Assembly (NCBI RefSeq): GCF_036246005.1 | Contig: NZ_CP109171.1 | Location: 3,088,001-3,152,000 of the forward strand | Reading direction: 5' to 3' | Length of the DNA: 64,000 bases | DNA from: Streptomyces sp. NBC_01723 | Lineage (GTDB): Bacteria; Actinomycetota; Actinomycetes; Streptomycetales; Streptomycetaceae | Shown: piece by piece, positions 9,108 through 18,043 of the stretch | How positions within the stretch are numbered: position 1 is the first letter of the stretch | How the letters are laid out: every line of letters starts with the position of its first letter | Translations under genes and position numbers: made by a program | The notes under the pieces: generated by a model | What the model was told of the DNA's origin: nothing | Databases searched by the model: none | Seen by the model: only the letters and a program-made list of their open reading frames with translations

Positions 9108-11342
9108 GTGCCCCGCTTCAGCGTCATCCTTCCCTGTTTCAAGGTGCAGGGCTTCCTGCGCGAGTGCCTCGACTCGGTCCTGGACCAGTCCTTCCGGGAC
9201 ATCGAGGTCATCGCCGTCGACGACTGCTCGCCCGACGGCTCGGGCGCGATCCTGGACGAGTACGCCGCCCGCGACGACCGGCTGCGCGTGCTGCACCTGG
9301 AGGAGAACGTCGGCCTCGGCCGGGCCCGCAACGCCGGGCTGCCGCTCGCCACCGGCGACTACCTCTTCTTCCTCGACAGCGACGACACCCTCACCCCGGG
9401 CGCGCTGCGCGCCATGGCCGACCGGCTCGCGGAGACGGCCGACCCCGAGGTTCTGGTCTTCGACTACGCGCGCACCTACTGGTGGGGCGGCACCCGGCGC
9501 AACGCCCTGGCCCGGGTGCTGGCCGAGGCCGGGGAGGACACGTTCACGGCCGCCGGTCACCCCGAGATCCTCGACCTGCTGATGGTGGTGTGGAACAAGG
9601 TCTACCGGCGCGACTTCGTCGAGCGCGAGGGCTTCACCTTCCCGCCCGGCTACTACGAGGACACGCCCTGGACGTTCCCGGTGATGTTCAGCGCGGAGCG
9701 GATCGCCACGCTGGACCGCATCTGCCTGAACTACCGGCAGCGGCGGCAGGGCAACATCCTGTCCACCACCAGCCGCAAGCACTTCGACGTGCACGCGCAG
9801 TACGAGCGGGTCTTCGCCTTCCTGGACGCCCGACCGGAACTGGCCCGCTGGCGGCCGTTCCTGCACGCCAAGATGGGCGAGCACTGCCTGGACATCCTGT
9901 CCAAGCCGGACCGGCTGCCGCCCTCCGACAAGGCCGAGTTCTTCCGGCGCACCGCCGAGATGTTCCGCGCGTACCGGCCCGAGGGCGCCGAGGTCCCGGC
10001 CGAGCTGCGGGTGCTGGCGGGCGGCGCGCTCGGCTACCCGGCCTACCGGCTGCGGCGGCGGTCCGGGCAGGCGGCCCGGGAGCTGGAGCGCCGGGCTCGG
10101 CAGGCGGGGGGCGCGGTCGCCGGACGGCTGCGCGGGGCCGGCAGCGCGGTGCGCACGCGACGCCCGCTGGACCCTGACCTGGCGGTGTACTCGGCGTTCT
10201 CGCACCGGGGCGTGCTGGGCGACCCCGCGGCGATCCACCGCGAGGCGCGCGAACTCGCCCCGCACGTGCGCGGGGTGTGGGTGGTGCGCGACGAGGAGAC
10301 GGCGGCGCTGCTGCCGCCGGACACCGAGCACGTGGTCCTGGGCAGCGCCGGCTACCGGCGGGTGACCGAGCGGGCGACGTTCTTCGTCAACAACGTCAAC
10401 TGGCCCGGTGCCGTGACCAAGCGCCCGGGCAGCGTCCACATCCACACCCACCAGGGCACCCCGCTGAAGTACATGGGCGTCGACCTGCTGGGCCGGCCGG
10501 GCGCCCGGCACGGCCTGGACGTGCCGCAGATGCTGCGCCGGGCCGACCGCTGGGACTACAGCCTGGTCGCCGGCCGGTACGCGGAGCGGGTGTGGGAGCG
10601 GGCGTACCCGTGCCACTTCACGTCCGTGCCCAGCGGCAGCCCGCGCAACGACGTGCTGGTGAACGCGGGTCCGGACGACGGCCGCCGGGTGCGTGAGCGG
10701 CTGGGCGTCCCGGACGGCCACACCGTGGTGCTCTACGCGCCGACCCGGCGCGAGTACCGCCGGGGCGGGCTCGTCGACCGCCTCGACCCGGCCCGGCTCG
10801 CCGCGGACCTCGGCGAGGGCCACACCCTGGTGGTCCGGCTGCACCCGTCGCTGGCCACCGGACCGGCCCGCGGCATGGGCCTGTCGGAGCTGCACCGGCG
10901 GGGCGTCCTGGTCGACGCGACGGACGAACCGCACGTGGAGGAGCTGATGCTCGCCTCCGACCTGCTGATCACCGACTACTCCGCCCTGCTGTTCGACTAC
11001 GCCCTGCTGGACCGGCCGATCGTGATCCACGCCGACGACTGGCGCGCGTACGAGGCGAGCCGCGGCGCCTACTTCGACATCACCGAGGAGGCACCCGGGC
11101 ACGTGTCGCGCTCGTACCGGGAGCTGGCCTGGCTGCTGGCGTCCGGGGCGTGGCGGGACGAGGAGGCGGCGCGGCTGCGGTCGGCGTTCCGGGCCCGGTA
11201 CTGCGAGTACGAGGACGGCCGGGCCGCCGAGCGGGTGGTGCGGACGCTGCTGCTGGGCGAGCCGATGCCCGGCCCGGAGCCGTCCGGCGTCCCCGGCGCC
11301 CGTTCGGTCGCCGCCGGACACGACCTGCTCGCCTCCTCGTGA
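9108..11342 (+). CDS. GT2 / TagF-like fusion, paralogue C (GT2 intact, TagF His replaced by Gln)
   Basis: A 744-residue third member of the trio. GTG 9108 follows the ribosome-binding site aaggag at 9091-9096 and gives MPRFSVILPC. The GT2 domain has VDDCSPD (Asp38-Asp39), FLDSDD (88-93) and YYEDTPW (Glu184-Asp185), so it looks active. In the C-terminal domain HGTPLK is changed to QGTPLK (Gln449, with His448 just before it). The second motif is RLH (His579), and TDYSALLFDYALLDRPIV is kept. The GT2 part is closest by eye to paralogue A (both have a WNK motif, YEDTPW and YRQRR). The stop overlaps the start of the following membrane protein gene (GTGA), so the two are probably co-translated. Confidence 0.85.
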   Translation: MPRFSVILPCFKVQGFLRECLDSVLDQSFRDIEVIAVDDCSPDGSGAILDEYAARDDRLRVLHLEENVGLGRARNAGLPLATGDYLFFLDSDDTLTPGALRAMADRLAETADPEVLVFDYARTYWWGGTRRNALARVLAEAGEDTFTAAGHPEILDLLMVVWNKVYRRDFVEREGFTFPPGYYEDTPWTFPVMFSAERIATLDRICLNYRQRRQGNILSTTSRKHFDVHAQYERVFAFLDARPELARWRPFLHAKMGEHCLDILSKPDRLPPSDKAEFFRRTAEMFRAYRPEGAEVPAELRVLAGGALGYPAYRLRRRSGQAARELERRARQAGGAVAGRLRGAGSAVRTRRPLDPDLAVYSAFSHRGVLGDPAAIHREARELAPHVRGVWVVRDEETAALLPPDTEHVVLGSAGYRRVTERATFFVNNVNWPGAVTKRPGSVHIHTHQGTPLKYMGVDLLGRPGARHGLDVPQMLRRADRWDYSLVAGRYAERVWERAYPCHFTSVPSGSPRNDVLVNAGPDDGRRVRERLGVPDGHTVVLYAPTRREYRRGGLVDRLDPARLAADLGEGHTLVVRLHPSLATGPARGMGLSELHRRGVLVDATDEPHVEELMLASDLLITDYSALLFDYALLDRPIVIHADDWRAYEASRGAYFDITEEAPGHVSRSYRELAWLLASGAWRDEEAARLRSAFRARYCEYEDGRAAERVVRTLLLGEPMPGPEPSGVPGARSVAAGHDLLASS

Positions 11343-12616
11343 GACCGCGGCTGTGGGTGCTGGTCCTGGCCGCCGTGTTCGCCGCGCTGCAACTGGCGAA
11401 CATCACCGGCCGGGACACCCCCGACACCAAGAACTACCTGGCGTACGCGCTGAGTCTCAGCGGTGAGGGCAAGCGCGGGGTGGCGACGGCCACGATCGAC
11501 TACGTGTGCGCGAGCCGGGCCGAGCGGGCCCGCCGGGACCAGAGCGTGCACGTGGTCCGACTCCACCGGCCCGACCCCGCCGACCAGGTGGCGGCCGAGT
11601 GCCGCGAGCAGGAGTGGGGGGTGGTGGAGCCGCAGCTGGCGGCGGGCCGGACCGGCGGGCACACCCTGCCGTACATGCCGGACCGCTTCATGCGGATCTT
11701 CGAGGTGCGGCCCGGCTACCCGCTGTTCCTGGTGCCGTTCGTGGCGGTCCTCGGGGTGACCTGGGGCCTGTGGGCGGCGGGCGTCGTCATCGCGTGCGCG
11801 GGCGGGGTACTGGCCTTCCTGATCCTGCGCGCGCTGTCGGTGCCGGTGCCGCTCGCGCTGGGCGGGCAGGCGCTGTACTACGCGCTGCCGTGCGGGACGA
11901 CCGCGATGCGCCCGATGACCGAGGGGCTGCTGATGGCGCTGACCCTGGCGGCGGTCTGGGGCTGTGCGCTGATGCTGCGGGCGGGACGGACGCGGGCGGG
12001 GCTCGCCCTGGTGGCCGGGTCGCTGGCGGCGCTGTTCACGGTCAAGCACTCCCAGTCGCTGTTCCTCGGGCTGTGCCTGGCGGCGGCGGGCGCGCTGATC
12101 GCGTTGCGCCGCCGACGGGGCGGCCGGTCGCCCCGGGACGTGCTCGCGCTCGCGGCGGTGGGGCTGGCCGGGGCCGTCGGCACGCTGGTGCTGGCGCGGC
12201 TGCTGCACTATCCGTCGGTGTCGGACAGCGTCCAGGATCTGCTCACCGACCACTTCGCGCGGCCCGACCGGGAGCGTCCGTGGCCGGAGTTCTGGCAGCT
12301 GCAGGGCAACTTCTGGGTGGAGTGGCTGCGACGGCAGGCGTGGCAGCCGCTGTTCGTCGCGGCGCTGGCCGCCGGGGCGTGGGGCGCGCTGCGGCGCGGG
12401 GGCGCGGTCGGCGGGTTCCTGGTCGCGGCAGCGTGCACCGGGATCCTCACCCAGGCCGGGCATCCGGACATCAACATCTGGGGCGAGCGGCTGATCGTGC
12501 TGGCCTGGCTGCTGCCCGTGGTGGGCATCCCACTGCTGCTGGAGCCCGTGGTGCGGGGTGGCAGGGTGCCGCTGCCCGCGCAGGGGGCGGCCGACCCGGT
12601 CCGGGCGGTCGGCTGA
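11339..12616 (+). CDS. Polytopic membrane protein, GT-C-like, coupled to paralogue C
   Basis: A 425-residue protein starting at GTG 11339, overlapping the upstream stop by 4 nt. One helix at 5-22 is followed by GRDTPDTKNYL, then an extracytoplasmic loop of about 80 residues with two cysteines (DYVCAS and AAECRE). About seven more hydrophobic segments follow. An acidic motif after the first helix and a large first outer loop are typical of GT-C glycosyltransferases that use lipid-linked sugars, but no family signature is certain. Its coupling to a GT2-TagF fusion suggests a role in building or decorating the same polymer. The C-terminal tail is short and cytoplasmic. Confidence 0.7.
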   Translation: MRPRLWVLVLAAVFAALQLANITGRDTPDTKNYLAYALSLSGEGKRGVATATIDYVCASRAERARRDQSVHVVRLHRPDPADQVAAECREQEWGVVEPQLAAGRTGGHTLPYMPDRFMRIFEVRPGYPLFLVPFVAVLGVTWGLWAAGVVIACAGGVLAFLILRALSVPVPLALGGQALYYALPCGTTAMRPMTEGLLMALTLAAVWGCALMLRAGRTRAGLALVAGSLAALFTVKHSQSLFLGLCLAAAGALIALRRRRGGRSPRDVLALAAVGLAGAVGTLVLARLLHYPSVSDSVQDLLTDHFARPDRERPWPEFWQLQGNFWVEWLRRQAWQPLFVAALAAGAWGALRRGGAVGGFLVAAACTGILTQAGHPDINIWGERLIVLAWLLPVVGIPLLLEPVVRGGRVPLPAQGAADPVRAVG

Positions 12617-12708
12617 GCGTCACCCGTTGAGGTGACTTGGGTTCAGGGCGGCGACCCCGCCGGGAACATACGCCCAATGTCCCGAATGTCCCACCCTCTG
12701 ATCCCTTC

Positions 12709-14262
12709 GTGAGCGCCGACGTCCTCGTCCGGCGGCCGGTACGCGGCGCTACGGCGCTGCGCGGTGGCCGCGGATGGCGCCCCACCCCGTACCAGGTCGC
12801 CGGTTTCCTGTTCCTCCTGGTGATGTCGCTGGCGTACTGGGCGGTGCCGCTCTGCTGCGACGCGGGCCAGCACGCGGCGGTCGTGGAGCGCCTGAAGGCC
12901 GACCTCCTGGCCCCCCGGCACCCGATGGCCGACCTGCCCGGCGCGGGCAGCGCGTACTACTCGCCGTACGCCCTCGCCCAGGGCGTGTTCGCGCGGCTGA
13001 CCGGGCTGGGCGGCTGGGAGGTGGTGCGGCTCGCCGGGCCGCTGAACCTGCTGGTGCTGCTGACCGGCCTGAACCGGTTCGTACGGGTGCTGAGCCCGCG
13101 GCCGTGGGCGCCGGTCCTGGCGCTGGGCGCGATGACGCTGCTGTGGGGCACCGAGCGGGCCTGGTGGAGCGGCTACCTCGGGCTGATGTCGATGACGGGC
13201 AACCTCGGCTACCCGTCGACGTGCGCGATCGGGCTCACCTTCTGGGCCTGGGCGCTGACCGGGGCGCGGGCGAGGGACGAGCGCCGGGTGCGGTACGTGG
13301 GGCCGAGCGGCCTGCGCGGACTGCCCGGGTACGCGGGGCTCGGCGCCCTGTACGGGCTGGTCCTCCTGATCCACCCCATCACCTCGGTGGCGGCGGCGCT
13401 GGGCGCGGTGGCGCTGGTGGCCGGGTGGCAGCGCGGATGGCGCGGCCCGGTCGTGGGGCGCTGGGCGCTGACGGGCGCGGTGGCGGTGGCGTCGGCGGCA
13501 CTGTGGCCGTACTTCGACGTGTTCGCGCTGGCCGGCGACGACAGCGTGGACGCGCTGCACCGGGTGCTGTACCTGGACCTGCCCGGCGAGTTCTGGCTGG
13601 GGCTGCTCGGGCTTCCGGCGCTGTGGGCGCGCGGACGCCGGTCGGCCCGGGACCCGCTGGTGCTGATGTGCGCGCTGGACTGCGCGGTGGTGGCGTACGG
13701 CTGGTGCAGCGGGCACTACACCTACGGCCGGATCCTCGGGCTCTCGCTGGTGCCGGCGCAGTTCGCGCTGGCGGTGGAGCTGGCGGCACCCCGGCCGTGG
13801 GGGCGGTGGCGCAGGGCGCTGGGCGGGATGGCGGCCGCGGGTGCCGCGCTGGGGTTCCTCACGGTCCACGCGGGGGCGGTGGTGCCGCGGGCGCTGGACC
13901 CGGTCGGCTTCGAGCAGCCGCCGGACTGGCCGGAGTACGCGTGGGCGGCCCGGCACATCGGCCCCGGCGAGGTCGTGATCACCGACGGCTACTACGCCGG
14001 GCACGCCATCGCCGGATACGGGCCCAATCTCGCGGCCCCCGCCTGGCCGGACCCCTCGCTGGACGAACGGGAGCGCGGGCGGCGGGTGGCCGACATCCGG
14101 GCGTACCTCGCGCCCGGTTCGAGCCGCGCCGAGCGCGCCGCCGTCGTCCGCCGCTACGACGTCCGCTGGCTGCTGCTGACCCGCTGGCATCCGGTGCCCG
14201 AGGAGGCGGTCGTGGTGGCGTGGAGCGGGCGCACCGGCGAGGTCCTGGCGCGGGTCGGGTGA
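12709..14262 (+). CDS. Polytopic membrane protein, GT-C-like (paralogue of the gene at 24191-25663)
   Basis: About 517 residues from GTG 12709. The frame is open from a TTG at 12637, but that extension is Pro/Arg-rich and gene-like only after MSADVLVRR. About ten to twelve hydrophobic helices. Conserved blocks are shared with the protein encoded at 24191-25663: D-x-G-x-H-A near the first outer loop, an ERL..DLL.P stretch, YYSPY, LLWGTE...WSGYLGL, WPYFD.FAL, and H.(T/S)(Y/W)GR near the middle. The C-terminal 120 residues are soluble (ARHIGPGEVVITDGYY). It could be a sugar or polyprenyl-phosphate-dependent glycosyltransferase. It ends 19 nt before the convergent ohr gene. Confidence 0.7.
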   Translation: MSADVLVRRPVRGATALRGGRGWRPTPYQVAGFLFLLVMSLAYWAVPLCCDAGQHAAVVERLKADLLAPRHPMADLPGAGSAYYSPYALAQGVFARLTGLGGWEVVRLAGPLNLLVLLTGLNRFVRVLSPRPWAPVLALGAMTLLWGTERAWWSGYLGLMSMTGNLGYPSTCAIGLTFWAWALTGARARDERRVRYVGPSGLRGLPGYAGLGALYGLVLLIHPITSVAAALGAVALVAGWQRGWRGPVVGRWALTGAVAVASAALWPYFDVFALAGDDSVDALHRVLYLDLPGEFWLGLLGLPALWARGRRSARDPLVLMCALDCAVVAYGWCSGHYTYGRILGLSLVPAQFALAVELAAPRPWGRWRRALGGMAAAGAALGFLTVHAGAVVPRALDPVGFEQPPDWPEYAWAARHIGPGEVVITDGYYAGHAIAGYGPNLAAPAWPDPSLDERERGRRVADIRAYLAPGSSRAERAAVVRRYDVRWLLLTRWHPVPEEAVVVAWSGRTGEVLARVG

Positions 14263-14281
14263 GCGGCCCCCGCCGGCCGGA

Positions 14282-14695
14282 CTACTCGATGACCAGCTCG
14301 ACCGGGATGTTGCCCCGGGTGGCGTTGGAGTAGGGGCACACCTGGTGGGCCTGCTCGACGAGCTTGCGGCCGGTCTCCTGGTCGAGGCCCTCGGGCAGCT
14401 CGACCCGCAGCGTGACGGCGAGCGCGAAGCCCTCACCCTGCTTGCCGATACCGACCTCGGCGGTCACGGCGGCCTCGCTGACGTCGACCTTCGCCCGTCG
14501 GCCGACGACGCCCAGGGCACTGCCGAAGCAGGCGGCGTACCCGGCGGCGAACAGCTGCTCGGGGTTGGTGCCCTTGCCGTCGCCGCCCATCTCGACGGGG
14601 GCGCCGAGCGCGAGGTCGAGCTTGCCGTCGGAGCTGACGGCGCGGCCCTCGCGGCCGTGGGTGGCGGTGGCGGCGGCGGTGTAGAGCGCGTCCAT
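14282..14695 (-). CDS. ohrA: Organic hydroperoxide resistance protein, OsmC/Ohr family
   Basis: A 137-residue thiol peroxidase that reduces organic hydroperoxides in the cytoplasm using lipoyl-type reductants. Both redox cysteines are present: Cys56 (AACFGSA) and Cys120 (VCPYSNATR). Arg18 and Glu47 (NPEQLFAAGY) match the active-site Arg and Glu of Ohr enzymes. Length and ending (NIPVELVIE) are normal. The ATG at 14693-14695 has a gaggga-like ribosome-binding site upstream. It is divergent from a MarR-type gene with a redox Cys, the classical ohrA/ohrR arrangement, with operator sequences between them. Confidence 0.95.
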   Translation of the reverse strand: MDALYTAAATATHGREGRAVSSDGKLDLALGAPVEMGGDGKGTNPEQLFAAGYAACFGSALGVVGRRAKVDVSEAAVTAEVGIGKQGEGFALAVTLRVELPEGLDQETGRKLVEQAHQVCPYSNATRGNIPVELVIE

Positions 14696-14762
14696 GGGAA
14701 ACCCGTCCCTCTCAGTGGGGTGCGTCGCACGTGGCGACCTCTGACGCCGACAAGTAGAGCAC

Positions 14763-14803
14763 GCAACTTGAATGCGCGCAACTAAATTGCGCGCAACTTA
14801 ATG
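14763..14803. promoter_or_regulatory. OhrR-type operator between ohrA and ohrR
   Basis: A perfect inverted repeat at 14774-14794 (gcgcgcaa, 5-nt spacer, ttgcgcgc). The motif gcaact recurs three times about 15 bp apart (14763, 14779, 14793), suggesting cooperative binding of more than one dimer. A possible -10 (tactct, 14817-14822) lies next to the regulator start. Placement between divergent ohrA and ohrR genes supports the assignment. Confidence 0.75.
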
Positions 14804-14829
14804 ACGTCCGGTCGGCTACTCTGGGGGGC

Positions 14830-15300
14830 ATGACCACGCCCGCGACCGACTGGCTCCGCCTGGACCAGCAGATCTGCTTCTCCCTGAACGCCGCGTCCCG
14901 CGCCTTCGGTGGCGTCTACCGCGTGGTCCTCAAGGACCTGGGCCTCACCTACCCGCAGTACCTGGTGCTGCTGGTGCTGTGGGAGCACGGCGAACTCCCC
15001 GTGAAGAGGCTCGGCGAGCACCTCCGCCTCGACTCCGGCACGCTCTCGCCGCTGCTCAAGCGGCTGGAGGCGGCCGGTCTGGTCCGGCGGGAGCGCAGCG
15101 CGCGCGACGAGCGGTCGGTGGAGGTGCGGCTGACCGGGGAGGGCGTCGCGCTGCGCGAGCGGGCCGCCGAGGTGCCGCGCCGGATCGCCGCGGCGACGGG
15201 GCTGGACGTGACCGAGGTCCAGGACCTGCGCGACCGTCTCGACCGGCTCACCTCCGCCCTGGACGCGTACGGCACCGATCCGGCCCCGGCGCCGTCCTGA
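14830..15300 (+). CDS. ohrR: MarR-family organic peroxide sensor OhrR
   Basis: A 156-residue winged-helix repressor. The peroxide-sensing Cys is at residue 16 (QQICFSLN), the position used by OhrR proteins. The tyrosine-containing helix [14 protein letters not shown] and the MarR DNA-binding part ([42 protein letters not shown]) follow. The ATG at 14830 has a G-rich site (ggggggc) immediately upstream. It is expected to repress ohrA and itself until the Cys is oxidised. Regulation is suggested by the inverted repeat in the 134-nt divergent intergenic region. Confidence 0.92.
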   Translation: MTTPATDWLRLDQQICFSLNAASRAFGGVYRVVLKDLGLTYPQYLVLLVLWEHGELPVKRLGEHLRLDSGTLSPLLKRLEAAGLVRRERSARDERSVEVRLTGEGVALRERAAEVPRRIAAATGLDVTEVQDLRDRLDRLTSALDAYGTDPAPAPS

Positions 15301-15392
15301 GGGGTGCGGGCGCCCGCGGGTCCCCGATGACGGATCATGTCCACACAGGACCACTGTCCACCCAGGACCACTCACGAAGGGGACGGCCGCAC

Positions 15393-16373
15393 ATGACCTG
15401 GCTGATCACCGGCGGCGCCGGATACATCGGGGCGCACGTCGTACGGGCGATGACCGAGGCGGGCGAGAAGGCGGTGGTGTACGACGACCTGTCCACCGGC
15501 ATCGCCGACCGCGTGCCCGACGGCGTCCCGCTGGTGGTGGGCTCGGTCCTGGACGGCGAACGGATCGCCCGCGCCCTCGCCGACCACTCCGTCACCGGCG
15601 TCGTGCACCTGGCCGCGAAGAAGCAGGTCGGCGAGTCGGTGGACCTGCCGCTGCACTACTACCGGGAGAACGTCGAGGGCCTGCGCGTCCTGCTGGACGC
15701 GGTCACGGCGGCCGAGGTCCCGTCCTTCGTCTTCTCCTCCTCCGCCGCCGTGTACGGCATGCCGGACGTCGACCTGGTGACGGAGGAGACGCCGTGCGCG
15801 CCCATGTCGCCGTACGGCGAGACCAAGCTGGCCGGCGAGTGGCTGGTCCGCGCCACCGGCAAGGCGACGGGCCTGGCCACCGCCTCCCTCCGCTACTTCA
15901 ACGTCGCGGGCGCGGCGAGCCCCGAGCTGGCCGACACCGGTGTCTACAACCTCGTCCCGATGGTCTTCGAGAAGCTGACCGAGGGCGCCGCCCCGCGCGT
16001 CTTCGGCGACGACTACGCGACGCCGGACGGCACCTGCGTCCGCGACTACATCCACGTCGTCGACCTGGCCGAGGCCCACGTCGCCGCGGCCCGCGCCCTC
16101 CAGTCCTCGCCGGGCCGCACCCTCACCCTCAACATCGGCCGGGGCGAGGGCGTCTCCGTCCGCGAGATGATCGACCACATCAACGCCCTCACCGGCTACG
16201 ACCACCCTCCGACGGTCACCCCCCGCCGCCCCGGCGACCCGGCCCGCGTCGTCGCCTCGGCCGACCGCGCCGCCGTCGAACTGGACTGGAAGGCCAAGTA
16301 CGACGTCGAGGAAATGATCACGTCGGCGTGGTCGGGCTGGGTACGGCTGCATCCGGAGGCGGCGCGGGACTAG
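15393..16373 (+). CDS. galE: UDP-glucose 4-epimerase (GalE-type extended SDR)
   Basis: A 326-residue NAD-dependent nucleotide-sugar epimerase. The N-terminal Rossmann motif GGAGYIGAH (7-15), the Ser-rich strand FSSSAAVYG (Ser117 region) and the catalytic pair Tyr141/Lys145 (YGETK) are all present. The later ALTGYDHPPTVTPRRPGDPARVVASADRA stretch is typical of GalE. The start is ATG 15393, with aaggggac upstream; the open frame continues upstream but overlaps ohrR. No galT or galK is adjacent, so this is an orphan epimerase that may supply UDP-galactose for the neighbouring glycopolymer genes rather than for catabolism. Related UDP-sugar epimerase activities cannot be excluded. Confidence 0.9.
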   Translation: MTWLITGGAGYIGAHVVRAMTEAGEKAVVYDDLSTGIADRVPDGVPLVVGSVLDGERIARALADHSVTGVVHLAAKKQVGESVDLPLHYYRENVEGLRVLLDAVTAAEVPSFVFSSSAAVYGMPDVDLVTEETPCAPMSPYGETKLAGEWLVRATGKATGLATASLRYFNVAGAASPELADTGVYNLVPMVFEKLTEGAAPRVFGDDYATPDGTCVRDYIHVVDLAEAHVAAARALQSSPGRTLTLNIGRGEGVSVREMIDHINALTGYDHPPTVTPRRPGDPARVVASADRAAVELDWKAKYDVEEMITSAWSGWVRLHPEAARD

Positions 16374-16394
16374 GAGACGCACGGGGGGCCAGTC

Positions 16395-16919
16395 ATGACC
16401 GCGTACGACCTGCTGCTCATCGGCGGTGGCTCCGGCGTCGGCAAGAGCACCGTCGGGTGGGAGATGTCCGCGCTGCTGCGAGAGGCCGCGACCGCGCACT
16501 GTCTGATCGAGGGGGACGGCATGGACCAGATCCATCCCGCCCCCGAAGGGGACCCGCACCGCACGGCGGTCACGGAGCGGAACATCGCGGCGGTGTGGGC
16601 GAACTACGCGGCGCTCGGACAGCGCCGGCTGATCTACACCAACACCGTGAGCATCCTCGAGGCGCCGATGATCGGGCGGGCCATGGGCGGGGGCGAGGTG
16701 CGGGTGACCCACGTGCTGCTGACCGCCGGCGAAGCCACCGTGCGGCGGCGGCTCGCCCTGCGGGAGACCGGTTCGCAGCTCGGCGTCCACATCGAGCGGA
16801 GCCTGCGTATGGCCCGGCGGCTGTCCGACGAGGCTCCCGCCGGGACGGTCAGGGTGGCTACGGACGGCCGGACGGTGCCGGACGTCGCGGCCGAGGTGCT
16901 CCGGGCCGCCGCCTGGTGA
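16395..16919 (+). CDS. P-loop kinase-like ATP-binding protein
   Basis: A 174-residue protein with a Walker A motif near the N-terminus (GGGSGVGKST, about 10-19). The length and fold resemble small-molecule kinases of the gluconokinase/shikimate kinase type: DGMDQIHP after the second strand, an arginine-rich lid-like segment (RRRLALRE) and a C-terminal region with VRVATDGRTVPDVAAEVL. No substrate-specific motif is recognised. It follows the epimerase after 21 nt on the same strand and ends 10 nt before a convergent gene, so it is probably co-transcribed with galE. Confidence 0.75.
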   Translation: MTAYDLLLIGGGSGVGKSTVGWEMSALLREAATAHCLIEGDGMDQIHPAPEGDPHRTAVTERNIAAVWANYAALGQRRLIYTNTVSILEAPMIGRAMGGGEVRVTHVLLTAGEATVRRRLALRETGSQLGVHIERSLRMARRLSDEAPAGTVRVATDGRTVPDVAAEVLRAAAW

Positions 16920-16929
16920 ATGCGGCGGG

Positions 16930-17313
16930 TCACAGGGGCTGGACGAATTCCGCCCGCCACTGGGGGGACGGGTCCGAGCCCAGCTCCGTCCAGTACTCCC
17001 GGCCGCCGGTGATCCGGCCGTCGCGGACCGTCCAGAGCGACACGACCCGGTGGACGCCCATCGTGTCGTGCGGGACCTCCACCTCGGAGACGACGGTCTC
17101 GCCGCCCCCGTCCGCCACGACGCGCATGACGTGGATGGACCAGCCCTCCGGGTACTCCGCGTTGACGGCCACGAAGTCCGCGCGGCCCACGATGCGCTCG
17201 GCGCTGACCGGCCACTCCACTACCAGGTCGTCGGCCAGCAGGGCGCCGAGACCCACCCAGTCACGGGCCTGCATGCGCGCCCAGAACTCCTGCACGACCG
17301 CCATAGGTTCCAT
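16930..17313 (-). CDS. SnoaL/NTF2-like protein
   Basis: A 127-residue single-domain protein with the cone-shaped NTF2-like pattern: an N-terminal helix (MAVVQEFWARMQARDWVGLGALLADDLVVEWP), then alternating strands ending in VVSLWTVRDGRITGGREYWTE. Members include polyketide cyclases and many ketosteroid isomerase-like proteins of unknown function. The visible motifs resemble the nuclear transport factor 2 domain proteins common in actinobacteria. The substrate is unknown. It is convergent with the kinase-like gene and in the same direction as the TetR gene upstream of it. Confidence 0.75.
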   Translation of the reverse strand: MEPMAVVQEFWARMQARDWVGLGALLADDLVVEWPVSAERIVGRADFVAVNAEYPEGWSIHVMRVVADGGGETVVSEVEVPHDTMGVHRVVSLWTVRDGRITGGREYWTELGSDPSPQWRAEFVQPL

Positions 17314-17365
17314 ACCCGCATCCTCGCAAGCACCACTGACAGTGCGGTGATGCCGCGACCCCGCC

Positions 17366-17998
17366 TCAGAGCGCCCGCAGCCCCGCCGCCGTGGCCCGGG
17401 CCAGCGCGGCCAGGTGGCCCTTCGGCAGCTTCGGGCTGCGGATGACCACCGAGCGCCAGTACAGCGGGCCCGAGATCAGGTCGAGGGCCAGGTCGGTGTC
17501 GAGACCGGCGGCCAGCTCACCGCGTTCCGTCGCCGCCGCGAGGATCTTGCTGGCGACGCCGTCCTGACCCTCCCGCAGGGTCTTCCGCAGCACCTCGGCG
17601 ATCTCGGGATTGCGGGCCGCCTCCGCCTGGAGGTCGGGGATGATCTGCGAGGCCACCGGGTGGCGCAGGGCACGGGACGTCACCTCGTACAGGAGCCGCA
17701 GGTCACCCTCCAGCGAACCCGTGTCGGGCGCGGGCAGGCCCTGCACGGCCAGCGCCGAGACGACGTCGAGCACCAGGTGCAGCTTGGAGCGCCAGCGCCG
17801 GTAGACGGCGGTCTTGCCCACCCCCGCGCGGCGCGCGATCCCCTCGATGGACATCCGCGCGTAGCCGACCGCCGCGAGCTCCTCGAAGACCGCCGCCCGG
17901 ATCGCCTCCGTCACGTCCTCGCGGAGCACGGCCGCCCCGGCGGGGGCCCGGCGGCGGCGCGGGCGCGGCTGGGGCTCGTCGGCGGCGTCGGTCGTCAT
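17366..17998 (-). CDS. TetR-family transcriptional regulator
   Basis: A 210-residue regulator. The N-terminal helix-turn-helix (AVFEELAAVGYARMSIEGIARRAGVGKTAVYRRWRSK, about 37-73) is a clear TetR signature. The rest is a helical ligand domain with a C-terminal part resembling TetR_C regulators (LDLISGPLYWRSVV). ATG 17998 is preferred over ATG 18010, which would add only MLSR. The gene is divergent from the TagGH-type exporter genes with 96 nt between starts. A partly symmetric sequence lies in that interval, so the exporter is a plausible target. Confidence 0.9.
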   Translation of the reverse strand: MTTDAADEPQPRPRRRRAPAGAAVLREDVTEAIRAAVFEELAAVGYARMSIEGIARRAGVGKTAVYRRWRSKLHLVLDVVSALAVQGLPAPDTGSLEGDLRLLYEVTSRALRHPVASQIIPDLQAEAARNPEIAEVLRKTLREGQDGVASKILAAATERGELAAGLDTDLALDLISGPLYWRSVVIRSPKLPKGHLAALARATAAGLRAL

Positions 17999-18019
17999 GC
18001 GGGACAGCATAGGGCGTAG

Positions 18020-18043
18020 CGACGAAACGGTTGCGTTCCGACG
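18020..18043. promoter_or_regulatory. Candidate TetR operator between the regulator and the exporter operon
   Basis: A 24-bp imperfect palindrome with arms cgacgaaacg and cgttccgacg (8 of 10 positions symmetric) and a 4-bp centre (gttg). It lies 22 bp upstream of the TetR start and 52 bp upstream of the permease start. A second ccgt...acgg pair follows near 18062-18078. Inference only. Confidence 0.4.

Noticed and set aside
4433..9352. A 1639-codon open frame on the minus strand
   Set aside because: It is antisense to the GT2-TagF genes, Arg/Gly/Val-rich without any domain, and results from GC bias at codon positions.
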